Under the pieces are notes generated by a model. That model saw only the letters and a program-made list of their open reading frames with translations, did no database searches and was not told where the DNA came from. A stretch of 64,000 nucleotides of DNA from Hymenoscyphus infarciens (lineage: Eukaryota; Ascomycota; Leotiomycetes; Helotiales; Helotiaceae): contig LLCB01000099.1 of the NCBI GenBank assembly GCA_001414345.1, positions 62,001 to 126,000 of the forward strand. The letters run 5' to 3'. The position numbers were made by a program, and so were the translations under genes. This document shows positions 46,086-58,500 of this stretch, one piece after another (the stretch's first letter is position 1; every line of letters starts with the position of its first letter).

Positions 46086-46895
46086 TGGTGTTGTATTTTT
46101 CTTTCTTGTGTGGAATATGTCTTGAAGCTGGATGGGAGATTGAGGAGACTTTTTGAGTACAAAGTGAGGTGGGTGGGTTTTGAAGGGTAGGAATGCAGGA
46201 TACGATCATACGGGGAATAAAAATATATAAGTCAGAAGTCAAAAAGCTTATTTCTTCATCATAACTATTATCTGTAAAGCCTAAGAACTTTTTAGACCAT
46301 ATTTACGTACTACAAATCATAACTGCGGAAGTATAGGGTAATATTACATTTGGTCCCTTAATTTATGTCAGTTTAAACAGTGTTTATGTTCAAACGGCCG
46401 AACTAACAGGCCACTATTCTAGATACACTTGTTTAGACATTCTCACTAGACTTTCTGGATCAATTAGAATTAAATGTGCCGAAAAAATGACGAGTAATTC
46501 GCCCAATAATTTAATTCTGGGAGGCCTTTGGACCCAGCACCGTTCCATTTGGAAACACAACGTGATCTCATAACTCCCAGTTAACAAAAGCCACGGTGAA
46601 GGACTAGCTAACTGTTCCACTTGTTAGATACTTAGTACCTAAAGCTATACTAACATTTCTGAGATAAAAGTAGTTAATCCGTTAAAGTAGACCTAAATTT
46701 CAGTTTCGGAATTTTGCTCACTGGATGTTTCTTGATAGAGGAGTTAAGGACAAATCTCTGTATAAGTATCTGCACAATCCCAATTTTCGAACTTCTCTTT
46801 TTCATCTCAGTAAATATCAATCCTCGTTAATTCGGATATCCAAAACCCTCTCCACCTTCAACTACACACTTTCTTCTCCAAGAGACTCAGCAACC
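46086..46895. other. Divergent intergenic region between the two secreted-protein genes
   Basis: About 810 bp with no recognised gene. It presumably contains both promoters. Confidence 0.4.
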
Positions 46896-47069
46896 ATGCG
46901 TCTTTCAATTCTTAGCTTGCTGGTACCTGCCTTTTTGGTATCCCAGGCTTTGGCCCTTCCCACTTCGCACACTTCTTCCTTGGAGTCCGTCAGCGAGGAG
47001 GGGGTTAGGTCTGCGCAACAAATGAAGCCCTCGAATGTATTCACAATATTCGTCATTTTCCATAAATAA
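46896..47069 (+). pseudogene. Truncated relative of the secreted protein (signal peptide conserved)
   Basis: Starts MRLSILSLLVPAFLVSQALA, differing from the gene at 46085 at only three of 20 residues, then diverges and ends after 57 codons. The mature part has no cysteines and runs into AT-rich sequence. I read it as a copy whose 3' part was lost or replaced by repeat DNA. A genuine 37-residue secreted peptide is possible, so calling it broken is inference. Confidence 0.5.
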
Positions 47070-47577
47070 AATACCCTTCGAATTATTCAAGAATAAGGAG
47101 AGTTTGCTAGGTGAATAGCAGTCAATTATTTATGAATATTTCGTATTCTCCACCCTTTTGGTATACTTCCCTACTATATATGAAAATCCTCTGAAATTCT
47201 CCGCTTTGGTTGCTTTCATTGTCTCGATCAAGCTACGCCGAGGCGTTTCAGGGCTAAAAAAGGGGATAAATTAGTTATTAATAAGGCTATTCCCAAAGTC
47301 GTCACTTACACCGAGCATTACGCCTTTTATCCCCTTAATCGTAGTAACTCTTTAAAAGTCTTAGGCGGTTACGTAGTAATACTCAAAACCCGATTTTAGG
47401 AGAAAGTATATAGAATAACAACTACTAAGTAGATTTAGATAATTTTAAAAACATAAACTTATTTAAGTGATTAAAATTAAAAGAGACGGTGGTATATACG
47501 TATAAGATAGAGGTAAATCTTAATATTTATATACTAAGACTAGAGAGTAGATATTAAGCCTAATAAAAGAAAACTAT
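47070..47577. repeat. AT-rich flank
   Basis: TA-rich sequence with stops in all frames, beginning right after the truncated secreted-protein gene. No terminus recognised. Confidence 0.5.
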
Positions 47578-48134
47578 TAGTGTTTTAGCTTTCCCCGCCT
47601 TAGTTAGCCTAGTACTTAGGATAGAATAGGCTACTTATCTAGGTAAGGATAGGAGAGGCTAGGCTAGATTAGGATTAAGGCTAGGCTAAGTTTAGTAGGC
47701 TAGGTACTCTAACTAGGATAGAAGTGGCTAGAAAAGTTCTAAAAATAAGATAGAAGTAGCTAAGTAGATAAAAAAGAGAGGCTAGGCTAGAGTAGGATTA
47801 GAAAGGTAACCCTCTAATTAGAACCTAGACCCTCTTTTCTACCTAAGACCCTCTTTTCTACCTACCTTCTAGATATTAAGTAAAATTAGCGACCTAGACT
47901 CTCTTTTCTACCTACCTTCTAGGCTTTAAGCGAAATTAACTAGCTTAACTCTTCCTATCCTAGCCTCTCTATTTAGTAAGAAAAGGCAAGTAAGTACTAT
48001 AGGATAGGAGAGGCTAGGAAAGCTAGAATTTAAGAATAGAAGAAGGCGGGATAGCCTTAAAATAGAGGCAGGAGAGAGAAGGAGCGTCGAGGTAGAATAG
48101 GATAACAAATTAGGCGAGGAAACCCAAAACACTA
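47578..48134. mobile_element. hAT-like MITE, family A copy 3
   Basis: Starts TAGTGTTTTAGCTTTCCCCG and ends in the inverted form (GAGGAAACCCAAAACACTA). It is flanked by the 8-bp duplication GAAACTAT (47570-47577 and 48135-48142). It is closely similar to the copy at 4040-4545 over its length but has an extra CTCTTTTCTACCTACCTTCT unit, making it 557 bp. Confidence 0.85.
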
Positions 48135-49854
48135 GAAACTATTCGTAATATAATTATATAGGACCCTATAGTATAAATAAATAGTTGGAATATTACGTAT
48201 TCATTTAAAATTTATAATAAATAATTAATCGTTTATTCTTCTATTCGTTGCGTAGACCTAGAGAGGGTCCGCTGCTATAGCTTAATTAACGAAATAGCTG
48301 GGGAAATTCTTAAGACAATAATTCGCGACACAATAGAAGAATCCCTTCTCAAGTCGGGAGAGGAACAAAAGTTCAAGGATACAATCGATACCGTGTACAA
48401 CAAATACCAATTTTCAATCGTTACATGACAGCAATTTCAGAGGAAGTTCAAAAGGGGATTTTAGCTTTCTAGCGGGGCGTAAAGCAACACGGTACGCAAC
48501 GTATATCTTCTCCAAAGCAGCAGGCTTGAATCGTTTTAAGAGACTTCTAGGAGAGGTCATCAATCATGGAAATCTTTTACCTGCCTTTGCAAGGGTTTCC
48601 GCTGTTTTAATTGTGCAAGTTGTAGAGAGACTCATCAGTTGTAGCTTTTCCCTCAATTCAAACAGAGAAGATAGAAGTAAAAGAGTTTTTTTAGTAGTCA
48701 CTCAAAAAACACAAAAGACTGAAACTAAGATACTTTTTGGGGATATTATATGAAGATGTGATAGTGCCACTGTAGTACTTTCAAGCTCCCCTCTGTAAAA
48801 CTCTATAAAAGACCGCTATATTTATCCCATAGGAAGATTCTATAGGTTTGTGACACCATTCTATCCTATCCATACTCGAGAAGGTGTAAATAACCGCTAA
48901 TCTACGTGCACATAGAGAGAAGTAAGAAAGAAGAGAAAAAATAAGAGAAAAAATTTAAATAAATAATCTATTAAATTAAAATATAAGCTACTCTACTAAG
49001 AACTTTACTAGAAAAACCTATTATTATCATATATTATAAAGCTAAATAAACTTATAAAAATATAATAAATTCTTTATTAAATCTCTAGAAAAGTCTTAAA
49101 AAAGTATAATAATTATTATAACTTTTTAAAAAATAGTTATAATTATATTAAAATAGAAGCTAGTATATTTTAAATTACTAGAAGTCTTCTCTCTCTTAAA
49201 AATATCTTAGAAACAAGCTTTCGTAAAGATTCGTATAACTCTCTTTTTATATTAAAAGTTATTTTAAAAAAGATATTTTATATATTTATTTTTATATATA
49301 AATAATATCTAAGATTAAAAACTAATATTATTTTAAGTATTTAAATAGTTGTTTTTAAAGATAACTATACTAAATATTTACTAAGTCTTAAGTTATAATA
49401 GTAGATTATATTATTATAGATAATTTAAAAAGCTTTAGAATAAACTTTAGACTATATAGAAAACTAAATATTATAGTACTAGTAAGAAGAGCAAGTAATA
49501 GGTAGGTAAGATAGAGAGATAAGTTGGTCTTGAACCAAAACTAGCCTTGCTAAAAAAGATTTCACTATTTTATGCTAAGGTGAGTCACGGGGGTAGCAAG
49601 CACACACGTGACTCGGAGTATTTTGAGGCTAAAATGTAAGCCCTCATTCCTTTCTCCTTTTCAGGCAACCACACGCAACCATCCCTTCATCCTGAATTCA
49701 ACAATCACAGAGCAACCCCAGAATCTCTTCTCATCTGCGACGCGACTTGCGGTACAAACACACTTGTTTATCTCTCGAAATCCGAGCGATCATTCAATCT
49801 ACATCCCTCCTCATCGCCCCTCGCTTCCCCACCAAAACCCACACATTACCAACC
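48135..49854. repeat. AT-rich region with a gene fragment, then bZIP-gene leader
   Basis: A normal-composition piece at about 48270-48760 contains one open stretch (about 48278-48428) with no Met. It reads EIAGEILKTIIRDTIEESLL and ends SIVT-stop: a possible fragment of a lost gene, family unknown. From about 48900 to 49500 the sequence is TA-collapsed. After about 49600 normal composition resumes as the leader of the bZIP-like gene. Confidence 0.45.
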
Positions 49855-50727
49855 ATGGGTAACAGAGGCAGACCATCGCTCAAGATATCACCCGAAGCAC
49901 GACTGGAACGTCGTCGTGCACAGCTAGCAGAGTCACAAAGGAAATGTAGGGCGAGAAAGAGACAGAGTAAGAAGGGTGGACGTGAGGCGGCAGAGATACC
50001 AACGCCAGAGTGCAAGTATCGTGAGATTGAACAATGGAGTATGGACATCGGATCCTCGGAAATGGGCGACTCGTTCGAATCGAGCCCCAGAGACACAGTT
50101 CGTGACGACGACGAAGTTGTGTCTGGTGTTTCACCGGCAAGTAACCCTCTTCCAGATAACCAAGCACCAGAAGCTCATTTTGCAGCCCATGAAATAGAGC
50201 AGGCGGTTTTCGTTGGAGGTAGCATGGCAGAAGGTAGCATGACAGAACATGAACTTGGGTCTCCTGAAACGGAGCTGCCTTGGTTGCTATTGGCAGAGGG
50301 TGAGGGTATGTCTATGACAACAGATGATATCGATTGGAACCAATTCATGGGACACCCGGTACAGACGGAGGATACCGATCGAACATCTCCGCAAGACATG
50401 GACGCTCTCGATTCCTCTATTGGAACTTGGTCTCCAGAGGAAACTTTCAATATGGCGACGCCACCCGACCTATCACACGGAGATGAAGTCCCATCGATGA
50501 ATCCGACCGATGCAATTCTTCACAAAGGACTACCCGATTTCGACTTTGACTTGTTTGATCCCGTTCCCGCTGAATCGTGGGGTTCTTCTTTCGACTGGGA
50601 GTCGTATATCAACAACCCTGCTGCTCCTGAACAATCTATCAATGTCGATTGGTTTGCTAACAACCAAAACTCAGAGTTCACGACCGACTTTTCAGCATCG
50701 ACGATGCAAAATACAATTGGCTTTTGA
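49855..50727 (+). CDS. bZIP-like protein with basic region but no clear leucine zipper
   Basis: 290 aa, single exon. The N-terminus GRPSLKISPEARLERRRAQL followed by AESQRKCRARKRQSKKGGRE resembles the basic region of fungal AP-1/bZIP factors (RRRAQ-x-ASQR-x-x-R-x-R). However, the conserved asparagine is leucine here, and no heptad leucines follow. The rest is acidic and S/T/P/D-rich (SSPRDTVRDDDEVV, DFDFDLFDPVPAESWGSSFDW), typical of an activation region. The translation may start upstream (ATG 49747), but ATG 49855 has the better context, AACCATGG. It could be a transcription regulator that binds DNA poorly or with a partner. Name unknown. Confidence 0.6.
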   Translation: MGNRGRPSLKISPEARLERRRAQLAESQRKCRARKRQSKKGGREAAEIPTPECKYREIEQWSMDIGSSEMGDSFESSPRDTVRDDDEVVSGVSPASNPLPDNQAPEAHFAAHEIEQAVFVGGSMAEGSMTEHELGSPETELPWLLLAEGEGMSMTTDDIDWNQFMGHPVQTEDTDRTSPQDMDALDSSIGTWSPEETFNMATPPDLSHGDEVPSMNPTDAILHKGLPDFDFDLFDPVPAESWGSSFDWESYINNPAAPEQSINVDWFANNQNSEFTTDFSASTMQNTIGF

Positions 50728-52170
50728 GCGAAGTGGTCCTACCGCAACCACGACAGGACATCAAACTTGACTTCGATTGACACCGATATTCTGCTACTCC
50801 CTATCCATCTCTGGGCGGCTTGGGGACTTGAATTGACACGATAACGAGCATTCACGGACACATTTGGACAATGGATACGCTGCACACGAGCAGCTGATGC
50901 TTCTAAGCATCCATCTCCGGGGTATAACGGGCTTAGCTTGGGGCAAAAACATACACACATCGAGTGGATTTATGGCGTCAGTTTGGCGAGTTTGGCATTC
51001 GATGGGAACTTGAACGCACGACTGGGGTTTATCCTTTGTTTTCGAAAAACGGAGTTATGGCAGGAATTGATGGCGCATTGTATATGCTTGGGCACGGATA
51101 GCCTATGGCGGGGTGGATTACCCCACATCTGGGGATAGAGATTTTTCAGATTCTCCAGGGAGGGAAGAAGGGTGTTTCTATGGAAATGCGCAGTATGTTG
51201 GTTCTTTCTTGAGTGATTCGGGGAATATGACAGAGGACATTACTGACAACGTTGGCTCAATTACTTAATAGCGGAAGCCAGTCCCAAAAGAAACTCGACT
51301 GAACACAGAAATATATTCCGTCAATCAATGTCTTCTTATAACTCTACTATCCAGGTAAGGCCATCGGTCTTTCGTTAAGTGCTAATTCGATTATTTCCCC
51401 AGCGCCTGAAAGGAAATCAATTACCTATCCAAATTGAGCATCAATCTGGGAAGGGAATTTCTTCCCACACCCATGAGCCCTCATTACCAAAAACTGGACC
51501 CGTTAATTTTCACCACTCTTCAAACAAGAGGCATTTGAGGCTTAGGAGGAGCGGGTATTTCCAGTAGCCTATCTAGGGTAGGAGTCGGCGTTCTCCGGCT
51601 TACTTTCTTGGTTACATCCTCTATACCTTCCAAGTGGATTATTTTACGTTCTATAACACGCCTGCACAAGTGATGGCTTATTCACAGGGCCCTTGCAACA
51701 TGAACGATATTGTTCGCGAACTCAGTGGTTTGGGAAGGGCTTCAGCGGTGCCTCTAAATCGTCACCTACCGCGTGTACTGGACCCACCTGGCGCAAGTGG
51801 TTTACTGAATGCGGAAAATATTTGGAATAAATGTTGACCAACCCATTCTTTCAATTCGTCCGAGTTTGTGCCGTACTCCCGTGTACTACCATACTTTATT
51901 TCTCTAGAGGAGTGGTAAATGGGGAGCAAGAATTGAATAGATAAATAAAAACCCTAGTCTTAACCAATTCTATTTATTTTCTAGGAACTACCTCAATGTC
52001 AATTTTTATTTTACAAGTACCACAAATCTCTCCTCCCTTGACTACCATTGCGACCCCACATTGGAAAGCGAAGCCAAGTTGAATCAAAGCCTCCTTTGCG
52101 CTCTCCCAATTCCAACTCAATGGGCCCCATCAAGATACCAACTTCATGCGAGGACTTGGAGCTCCTCTAA
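50728..52170. other. Intergenic, about 1.4 kb without a confident gene
   Basis: Short frames at 50938-51138, 51379-51567 and 51634-51837 show no recognisable domain. Nothing else seen. Confidence 0.4.
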
Positions 52171-53635
52171 TCCCCATGGAAAGAAGAAATCATCTCCGAA
52201 ATCCGCACCGGAAAAGGGAAACCCTGCTTCTCTACCCAAGAGCCCTCGGCAATCTATAAAACTCCTCGCCAAGGTCCCCTAAAACTCAGTCTCCTCGGTC
52301 TCGAGTCCGACGAGCAGATTTTTCACCTCCACAGTGGTCCTGATAAATCGCTATTATAATACAGTACCGAAAGCCGAACTCCCGTAGAGTAAGAGATTCT
52401 CTAATGTCGGGGGCTTTGGAGAGAATATTGTGACGAGGTTTGCGAATGAGAGGAATGTTTGTATTGGGGATGTCATGGGGATTGGGAATGGAGGGGGTGA
52501 GGGTACAGGTTACGGGGGGACGGCAGCCTTGTTATAAGTTGAATCATCGGTTTCAAGGCAAGGATATGGCGAGGAGGAGTCAGGAGTTGGCTAGGACGGG
52601 GTGGTTTTATAGGATTTTGAGGGAGGGGACGATTGAAGCGGGGGATAAGATGGTTTTGGTAGAGGAGGAATCCGGAGTGGACGGCTGCGAGGGTGCAGCA
52701 TTATCTTTATATTGAGATGAGGAATCTTGAGGTTATGAGGGGTTGGGGGTTGAGGGGAGGACGATTTTTGAAAATCGGTTGAGGAGGAAGTTTGAGAATA
52801 TGGAATTGAGGCTTTTGGGTGGTGAGTATAGTGCTTTGAAGAGTTGGAGATATTATCGACTTGTTGGGAAAAGGAGGGAGACTGAGAACATCGTTACCTT
52901 GAGTTTCGAAGCTGTGGATAAGGAGGATAAACCGAAAGTGGCCGATCCTAGTTCTCATGTTCTCTTACGACTTGGTGGGGAGTTGATTCGTGCTTATTAT
53001 GTTGTGGGTGGTACCTCGAATAAATTCGAACTTGGTGTTGCTTTGAACCGAGAGACGACTCGAGGAGGGTCGCTGTATATCCATGATGATCTAGAACTTG
53101 GATCTATCACCTCAATCGGCACGATAACAACTTCCTTCCCCCCACAACCAGACGCAAAACATCACGTCTTGACCGCTAGTGGTATAGGAATCACAGCCTT
53201 CCTAGCAACAGCAAAACACCTCCAAGCAACCCATCAAGGTTACCACCTTCATTACCTCGTCCATCAAACATCCGGTATCGCATTCTCCCACCTCCTAAAA
53301 GAACTCGGTCCAAACCTCACAATTCACGATAAATTCAAAGGTAATGCCTTCATCACCGCCACCATCCTCTCCCTCTCCAAAAACAACACACATCTACACC
53401 TGCGGTTCCCCCCGCCTCATGGATTCCGTCACCTCCAACGCCACCACCCTCAATCTCCCTAGCGAAAATCTCCATTTTGAAGCTTTCGCGGCCCCAGAAC
53501 GAGGAGATACTTTCGAAGTCGAGATTCCGAGTTCGTGTACGAAGTTACAGGCTGGGGCTGCGGAGTCCCTGCTTGATGTTCTTAGGGATGTGGGTTTTGA
53601 TATCTCTTCTAGTTGTGAGGTTGGGAATTGAGGGA
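52171..53635 (+). pseudogene. MOSC plus ferredoxin-reductase plus 2Fe-2S protein gene, decayed
   Basis: Order of recognisable parts: MOSC N-terminus (EIRTGKGKPCFSTQEPSAIY, TPRQGPLKLSLLGLESDEQ, HSGPDKSLL); GGFGENIV...NERNVCIGDV in another frame; VTGGRQPCYKLNHRFQGKDM and RRSQELARTGWFYRILREG in a third. Then a reductase part from 52743 (WRYYRLVGKRRETENIVTLS, LTASGIGITAFLATAKHLQA, a nucleotide-binding GxGxT). Last comes a ferredoxin-like C-terminus ending ISSSCEVGN-stop, where the normal CEVGNCGTC cluster motif is cut. Such fusions transfer electrons from NAD(P)H to an iron-sulfur centre and a molybdenum-cofactor-binding-like domain. At least three frame changes and loss of cluster cysteines make a functional product implausible. 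Confidence 0.8.
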
Positions 53636-53651
53636 AAGTGGATATGAAGGG

Positions 53652-53731
53652 TAATCGCTCGGTCCACCTCTCACCCAATCCGCTTCGCCAATACGCGAAG
53701 CGGATTGGGTGAGAGGTGGACCGAGCGATTA
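53652..53731. repeat. Perfect 37-bp palindrome with a 6-bp loop
   Basis: The arms 53652-53688 and 53695-53731 are exact reverse complements around the loop CAATAC (53689-53694). The arm core is GGTCCACCTCTCACCCAATC. It lies between the end of the MOSC pseudogene and the end of rrp3 (convergent), so transcripts from either side would fold into a 37-bp hairpin. It carries no C/T-type differences. Confidence 0.95.
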
Positions 53732-53784
53732 GGGGGACGGGGTTGAGTTGAGTTCTCCATTCCCCCACTCTGACGAATCAACTC

Positions 53785-55203
53785 CTAGCCTTCATCCTGA
53801 TCTATATCATCTCTGCTTCTCTTGCCATTTCTCTTATGCCGCAAAGTAGCTCCTAGGTTTCCTCTTTTATCGTGTAGGTCCTTCATTTCCCGCACAGCAG
53901 CTCTCTGGGCATCTCCTACTCGCTCAGCAAACACCATGACCTCTTCTTTCATTGGCTTTTGCTCATCTAACTTCTTGCCTAATGCCGCTTCTATCCTTAA
54001 CCACAACTCAACATCATATTGCGTAACAAAGGAAATCGCAATACCACTTTTACCAGCACGGGCGGTTCTGCCAACCCGATGGATATAAGTCTTGCTGTCC
54101 TGGGGCAAATCGTAATTGATAACGAGGTCGACGAAAGGTATATCGAGCCCCCTAGCTGCTACATCGGTGGCAATAAGCAGACTTCGAGACCCTAGTCTAA
54201 ACTTGTTCAATGCTCCCAATCGTACACTCTGTGAGAGTTGGCCGTGGAGAGGTATCGCAGGAAATCCAAGCAGTCGTAGTATGATTGAAATCCTTTGACA
54301 CTCATTAACTGTACGGGTGAATATGATCGCCCTCTGTCCTGCTCGCTCGTCCAGTGTATGAATTAAGTATATGTCTTTGTGCTTGCATGGGATGAAAACA
54401 TATGATTGTGAGAGTGTCGAGACTGTGTTACGCTCTGTGGATGCTGATACTCTTACGGGATTTGATAAACACGCCCGCTGTAGTGACTCGATTTTGCTTG
54501 ACATAGTTGCAGAGAATAGATATGTCGTCCTCTTCGGTAATATCTTCAGAACCTTGTCCAATATCGGACCGAAATCAAGATCCAACAGTCTATCCGCCTC
54601 GTCCAGAACCAGGTATTTCAACTGCCGCAGCGAGAAACCTTTGGTATTTTCCAAATGGTCAAGCAGACGTCCTGGCGTCGCAACCACGATATGCGGTTTT
54701 TTCCCTAGAACTATCGCCTGTGAGACCATGTCGAGTCCTCCGATCAATAATGCACACCGGACGGATACCAAGGCACCTAAGGCTTCGATGACTTGCGAGG
54801 TTTGCTGCGCGAGTTCTCGGGTGGGCGCAAGGACAAGAGAGTGTAGAGGCTGTGGCTGGTTTATCAATGCCTGTAAAATCGGCAGCACAAAAGCCGCAGT
54901 CTTGCCACTACCAGTCTCGGCAAGGCCGATTAAATCTCGTCCTTGTAATGCAATTGGGATAGATTGCGCCTGAATGGGCGTAGGTGTTGTGTAGCCAAGG
55001 GAATCACATGCCGCGCATAATGAATCCAGGATTCCTAGAGCTCGAAAAGTCTTTGGAGAGTCCTCGACAGAAGAGTGCCTATCCTGGTCTTGCGGGCTCA
55101 GCTGTACGGGTTTGGATTCGGATGCATGGTTCGAAGAGTTTGAGGGTCTACGCTCTGTTGAAACAGTAGCACCATGAATGCGTTTTCGCTTTGACGACGA
55201 CAT
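53785..55203 (-). CDS. rrp3: DEAD-box ATP-dependent RNA helicase Rrp3 (DDX47-like)
   Basis: 472 aa, single exon, length normal for the family. Rrp3 is a nucleolar helicase needed for 18S rRNA processing. Motifs in order: upstream aromatic F53, Q motif [12 protein letters not shown] (70-81), Walker A AETGSGKT (95-102), PTRELA (127-132), GG (155-156), TPGR (176-179), DEAD (201-204), SAT (231-233), then [19 protein letters not shown] and [13 protein letters not shown]. The signature stretch [20 protein letters not shown] and the C-terminal [19 protein letters not shown] are typical of Rrp3/DDX47 rather than other DEAD proteins. The N-terminus is low-complexity with a KRKR nuclear signal; the C-terminus is basic. 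HRVGRTAR has alanine in place of the common glycine, as in many Rrp3 proteins. Intact. Confidence 0.95.
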   Translation of the reverse strand: MSSSKRKRIHGATVSTERRPSNSSNHASESKPVQLSPQDQDRHSSVEDSPKTFRALGILDSLCAACDSLGYTTPTPIQAQSIPIALQGRDLIGLAETGSGKTAAFVLPILQALINQPQPLHSLVLAPTRELAQQTSQVIEALGALVSVRCALLIGGLDMVSQAIVLGKKPHIVVATPGRLLDHLENTKGFSLRQLKYLVLDEADRLLDLDFGPILDKVLKILPKRTTYLFSATMSSKIESLQRACLSNPVRVSASTERNTVSTLSQSYVFIPCKHKDIYLIHTLDERAGQRAIIFTRTVNECQRISIILRLLGFPAIPLHGQLSQSVRLGALNKFRLGSRSLLIATDVAARGLDIPFVDLVINYDLPQDSKTYIHRVGRTARAGKSGIAISFVTQYDVELWLRIEAALGKKLDEQKPMKEEVMVFAERVGDAQRAAVREMKDLHDKRGNLGATLRHKRNGKRSRDDIDQDEG

Positions 55204-55500
55204 ACTATTGGGAACAGTTCTATCGTGAAGTAGTGGGTAGAAGATTGATGAATAATTGCTGGCTGCGAAGCTTTTGCCAACGACGATCGGTGTACATCGA
55301 AATAGGTTGAGGTGGATGAACAGGAAGCTATGAAAGCGGCGCGCAAAATTTGCGGTGCTTACCTAATCTCACGGATAGATTTAGGGCTTCACCAGACCGC
55401 TCTCGCTCCTGCAACGCGATGTTAGAGATCACTTCCGATAGCTGGTTTTCTAAGCAAGTCTCTCATAGATATGAATCATCATCTCTAAGGCAACGTGTCT
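55204..55500. other. Promoter-proximal flank of rrp3
   Basis: Normal-composition sequence upstream of rrp3 before the AT-rich island starts at about 55520. No specific motif recognised. Confidence 0.4.
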
Positions 55501-58500
55501 CTGAACATCGGTAGTGCCGTCTTAAGACGAATATATAACCACCGATAACGACGAATGTCTTTTAAAAGGTTCTAGGAAAACTATAATATAATTATATTAG
55601 ACATTTTAATAAACTCGCGACTATATTATATAATACACGGATTATTCCCGTAAAAGAACATTTCATCTCTTCTTCTCTTTCTAGATTAACGAGTTTCTAA
55701 TAATATATATATATTAAAGATATTATTACTGTTTTTATTATTATTAGTATATTTAAATATAAATCGCTACCTAGATTAGTATATATAAATAATAATATAC
55801 GCTCTTTATATTACTTTTATAACTACTAAGTTATACTAATAGTAATTAGTAGACGTATAGATTAGATACTTAGTTACTTTAAATATTTCTACTATAAATA
55901 TACTTATATAAAAGTAGACTAGCTATAGACTCTTTTTTATAGATCGTAGATCTTTTATTATTTAACTATTTATTATAACTACTTCTTAATATAGAAAGTA
56001 TCTATTATTATTACTAAAAGCTAAGAATATTATAACTATTCTAAGAAACCTCTTAAACGTCTACTATATAGAAAAATCGTTAGTATTAATACTTTTAAAA
56101 TAATATCTTATTTAATAAATTTTTAATAACTTAAAATATCGTTACTAAGCTACTAATTAAAAGCTATTAAATCTTATTACTATAAATTAAGATAATCTTC
56201 TAATATATCTACTATTTTAAGTAATACTATCTTTTATAATATAGTAGATATACTAATTCTAATCTTAATTCTAGTAACTCTAGTCTTAGTATTAAAAGTA
56301 AAGATAAAGAAGAGAAGATATATTATATTATCTAATAAAAGATAAAGTATACTATAAGAGAATATAAAGATTATCTCTTTTAAAATAACTTTTAAGTTAA
56401 CTTTAAAAAATAGAAATAAAATAAACTTACTAAAGTCTATTAATCTACTAATACTAAGTTATAATAAACACTTTATAATAGAAGCGTATAAGTTAAGATA
56501 AATAAGTATAAGATACTTATATCTTAAATACTAAGAAAATACTACTACTAAGATTAACTAAACTAAGTAGCTAGATAATAAGCTAAGAATTATAGTATTA
56601 AAGAGAGCTAAATCTTAAGTTATTTAATTCTAATATAAATATATTAAAAAGTATCTAGAGCTTCTTTACTAATTACTAGCTAAGAGTATTATATATAATC
56701 TCTAAACTAAAATAAAGACTAGAGATAATACTTTATTAATTATTAATATTAACTTTATATATAATACTATCTTTAGTATATAAATAATAGAGCTCTATAA
56801 TATAAGTATATTATAAGCTAATATATAAATATTAAATAATATAAAGTATAAAGTTATTTAATATTCTTTTTTAATAGAAGTTACTTGAATTACTTTAAGA
56901 GCTAAAAAGCTAGTAAATATCTTATTAAACTTAGTTAAGAAATAAGAGTATTTACTAGCTTAAAGTCTAAGAGTATATATATATATTTATATATATATAT
57001 AAGAGGTTATAGAGTAGGTTATAGAGTAGATAAGATATATATAAGTAGATTAGTATAAAATAGATTAAGTAATCGATAAATTATAGTTCTAGAAGTTAAA
57101 CTAGAAGAGATAAAAGACTTAATAAATTTTTAACTTCATTTCTATCTATAAAGAGAGTAAAAAGCTATATATACTATTATTTAAAAAACTTTTTAATACT
57201 AGATATACTATTAGTATATTTAATACATCTAGTATATCTAGTATACTTAAGTCTTAAGTATACTATTATAATACTAGTTATAATAGACGTAATAGCTAGT
57301 ATACTTTATACTAGATAGACTAGATATATTAGATATACTAGCTATATTAGCTAGGATTATTTAAGTTATTATATTTATACTAATTATATATTCTAATCTA
57401 TCTATCTATCTATTTATATACTCTTTACTTACTTATCTATATATACTACTTATATAAGAGATATCTTATAAAATAAACTTTAGCTTAATCGCTTAATTTA
57501 TTACTTGTTTTTTTAATCTATTATAGTTTTATAGAGCTAAGTAGTATCTAAAAAGATAGAAGACTAGTTATATAATTATATAATTCTAGAAGTTTAATAG
57601 CGAACTAGCTTTAGCTTTATAGATTAGATAGCGAGTTCGCCTTAGTACTACTAGTATTAGATATTAGATAATAAAATAGCTCTAGCTTCGTAGATTAGAT
57701 AGTAGATTAGCCTTAGTACTTCTAGTATTAGAGATTAGATAACGTATTAGCCTTAGCGCTAAGTATACTAAAGCTAAATAGTAGCTGCTTTTAGCGCTAC
57801 GTACTAGTATAGCTAGTATAGCTAGTATAAAGCTATTCTACTAGTAGCTAAAAGTTTTTTATAATATACTCTTAAAATAAATACTAGAAGCTTCTATAGC
57901 TTATAAATTATAGAGTTATTAGAAGATTCTAAAGATTATATATTTATATAACTAAATCTTCTAGATATCACTTAAAAGAACTAGTGATAAACTAAGATTT
58001 AAACCTAAAGTCTATTAGTAAGTAAAGTAATTATTAACTAATACTAATAATATAAGTAATACTATTAATTACTATTTATTTAATTAAATTTAAGAGTAAA
58101 TTTAAAGTACTTTTATCTATTCATAAGCTTTTATTATCTCTTTATTTTAATTTTAAAAGTTTCTAATATTCTATTATTTAGCTTTATATTCTTATATATA
58201 ATAGATATAATTACTTTTATAGTAATTAATATAAATACTACTTTTTTAATTATTAAAGATATAAATACTACTTAATTAATTTATTTCTTATAGAAATACT
58301 ACTCTTATACTATTAATTTATTTAGTAGTAATTTTACTACTAAAATAATAAATTAGAAATAGTAGTATTTATATCTGAAATAGATAGTATTTCTATTAAG
58401 AATATAAAGATAGTATATATATTAGTATATACGCTTATTTTAGTATTATTTTTAAGAATATCTTTACCTAGAGAAGATTTTTAATTCCGTATATACTTAG

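Noticed and set aside
54371..54973. 200-codon plus-strand frame
   Set aside because: Antisense of the rrp3 helicase core; the rrp3 motifs are complete on the minus strand.
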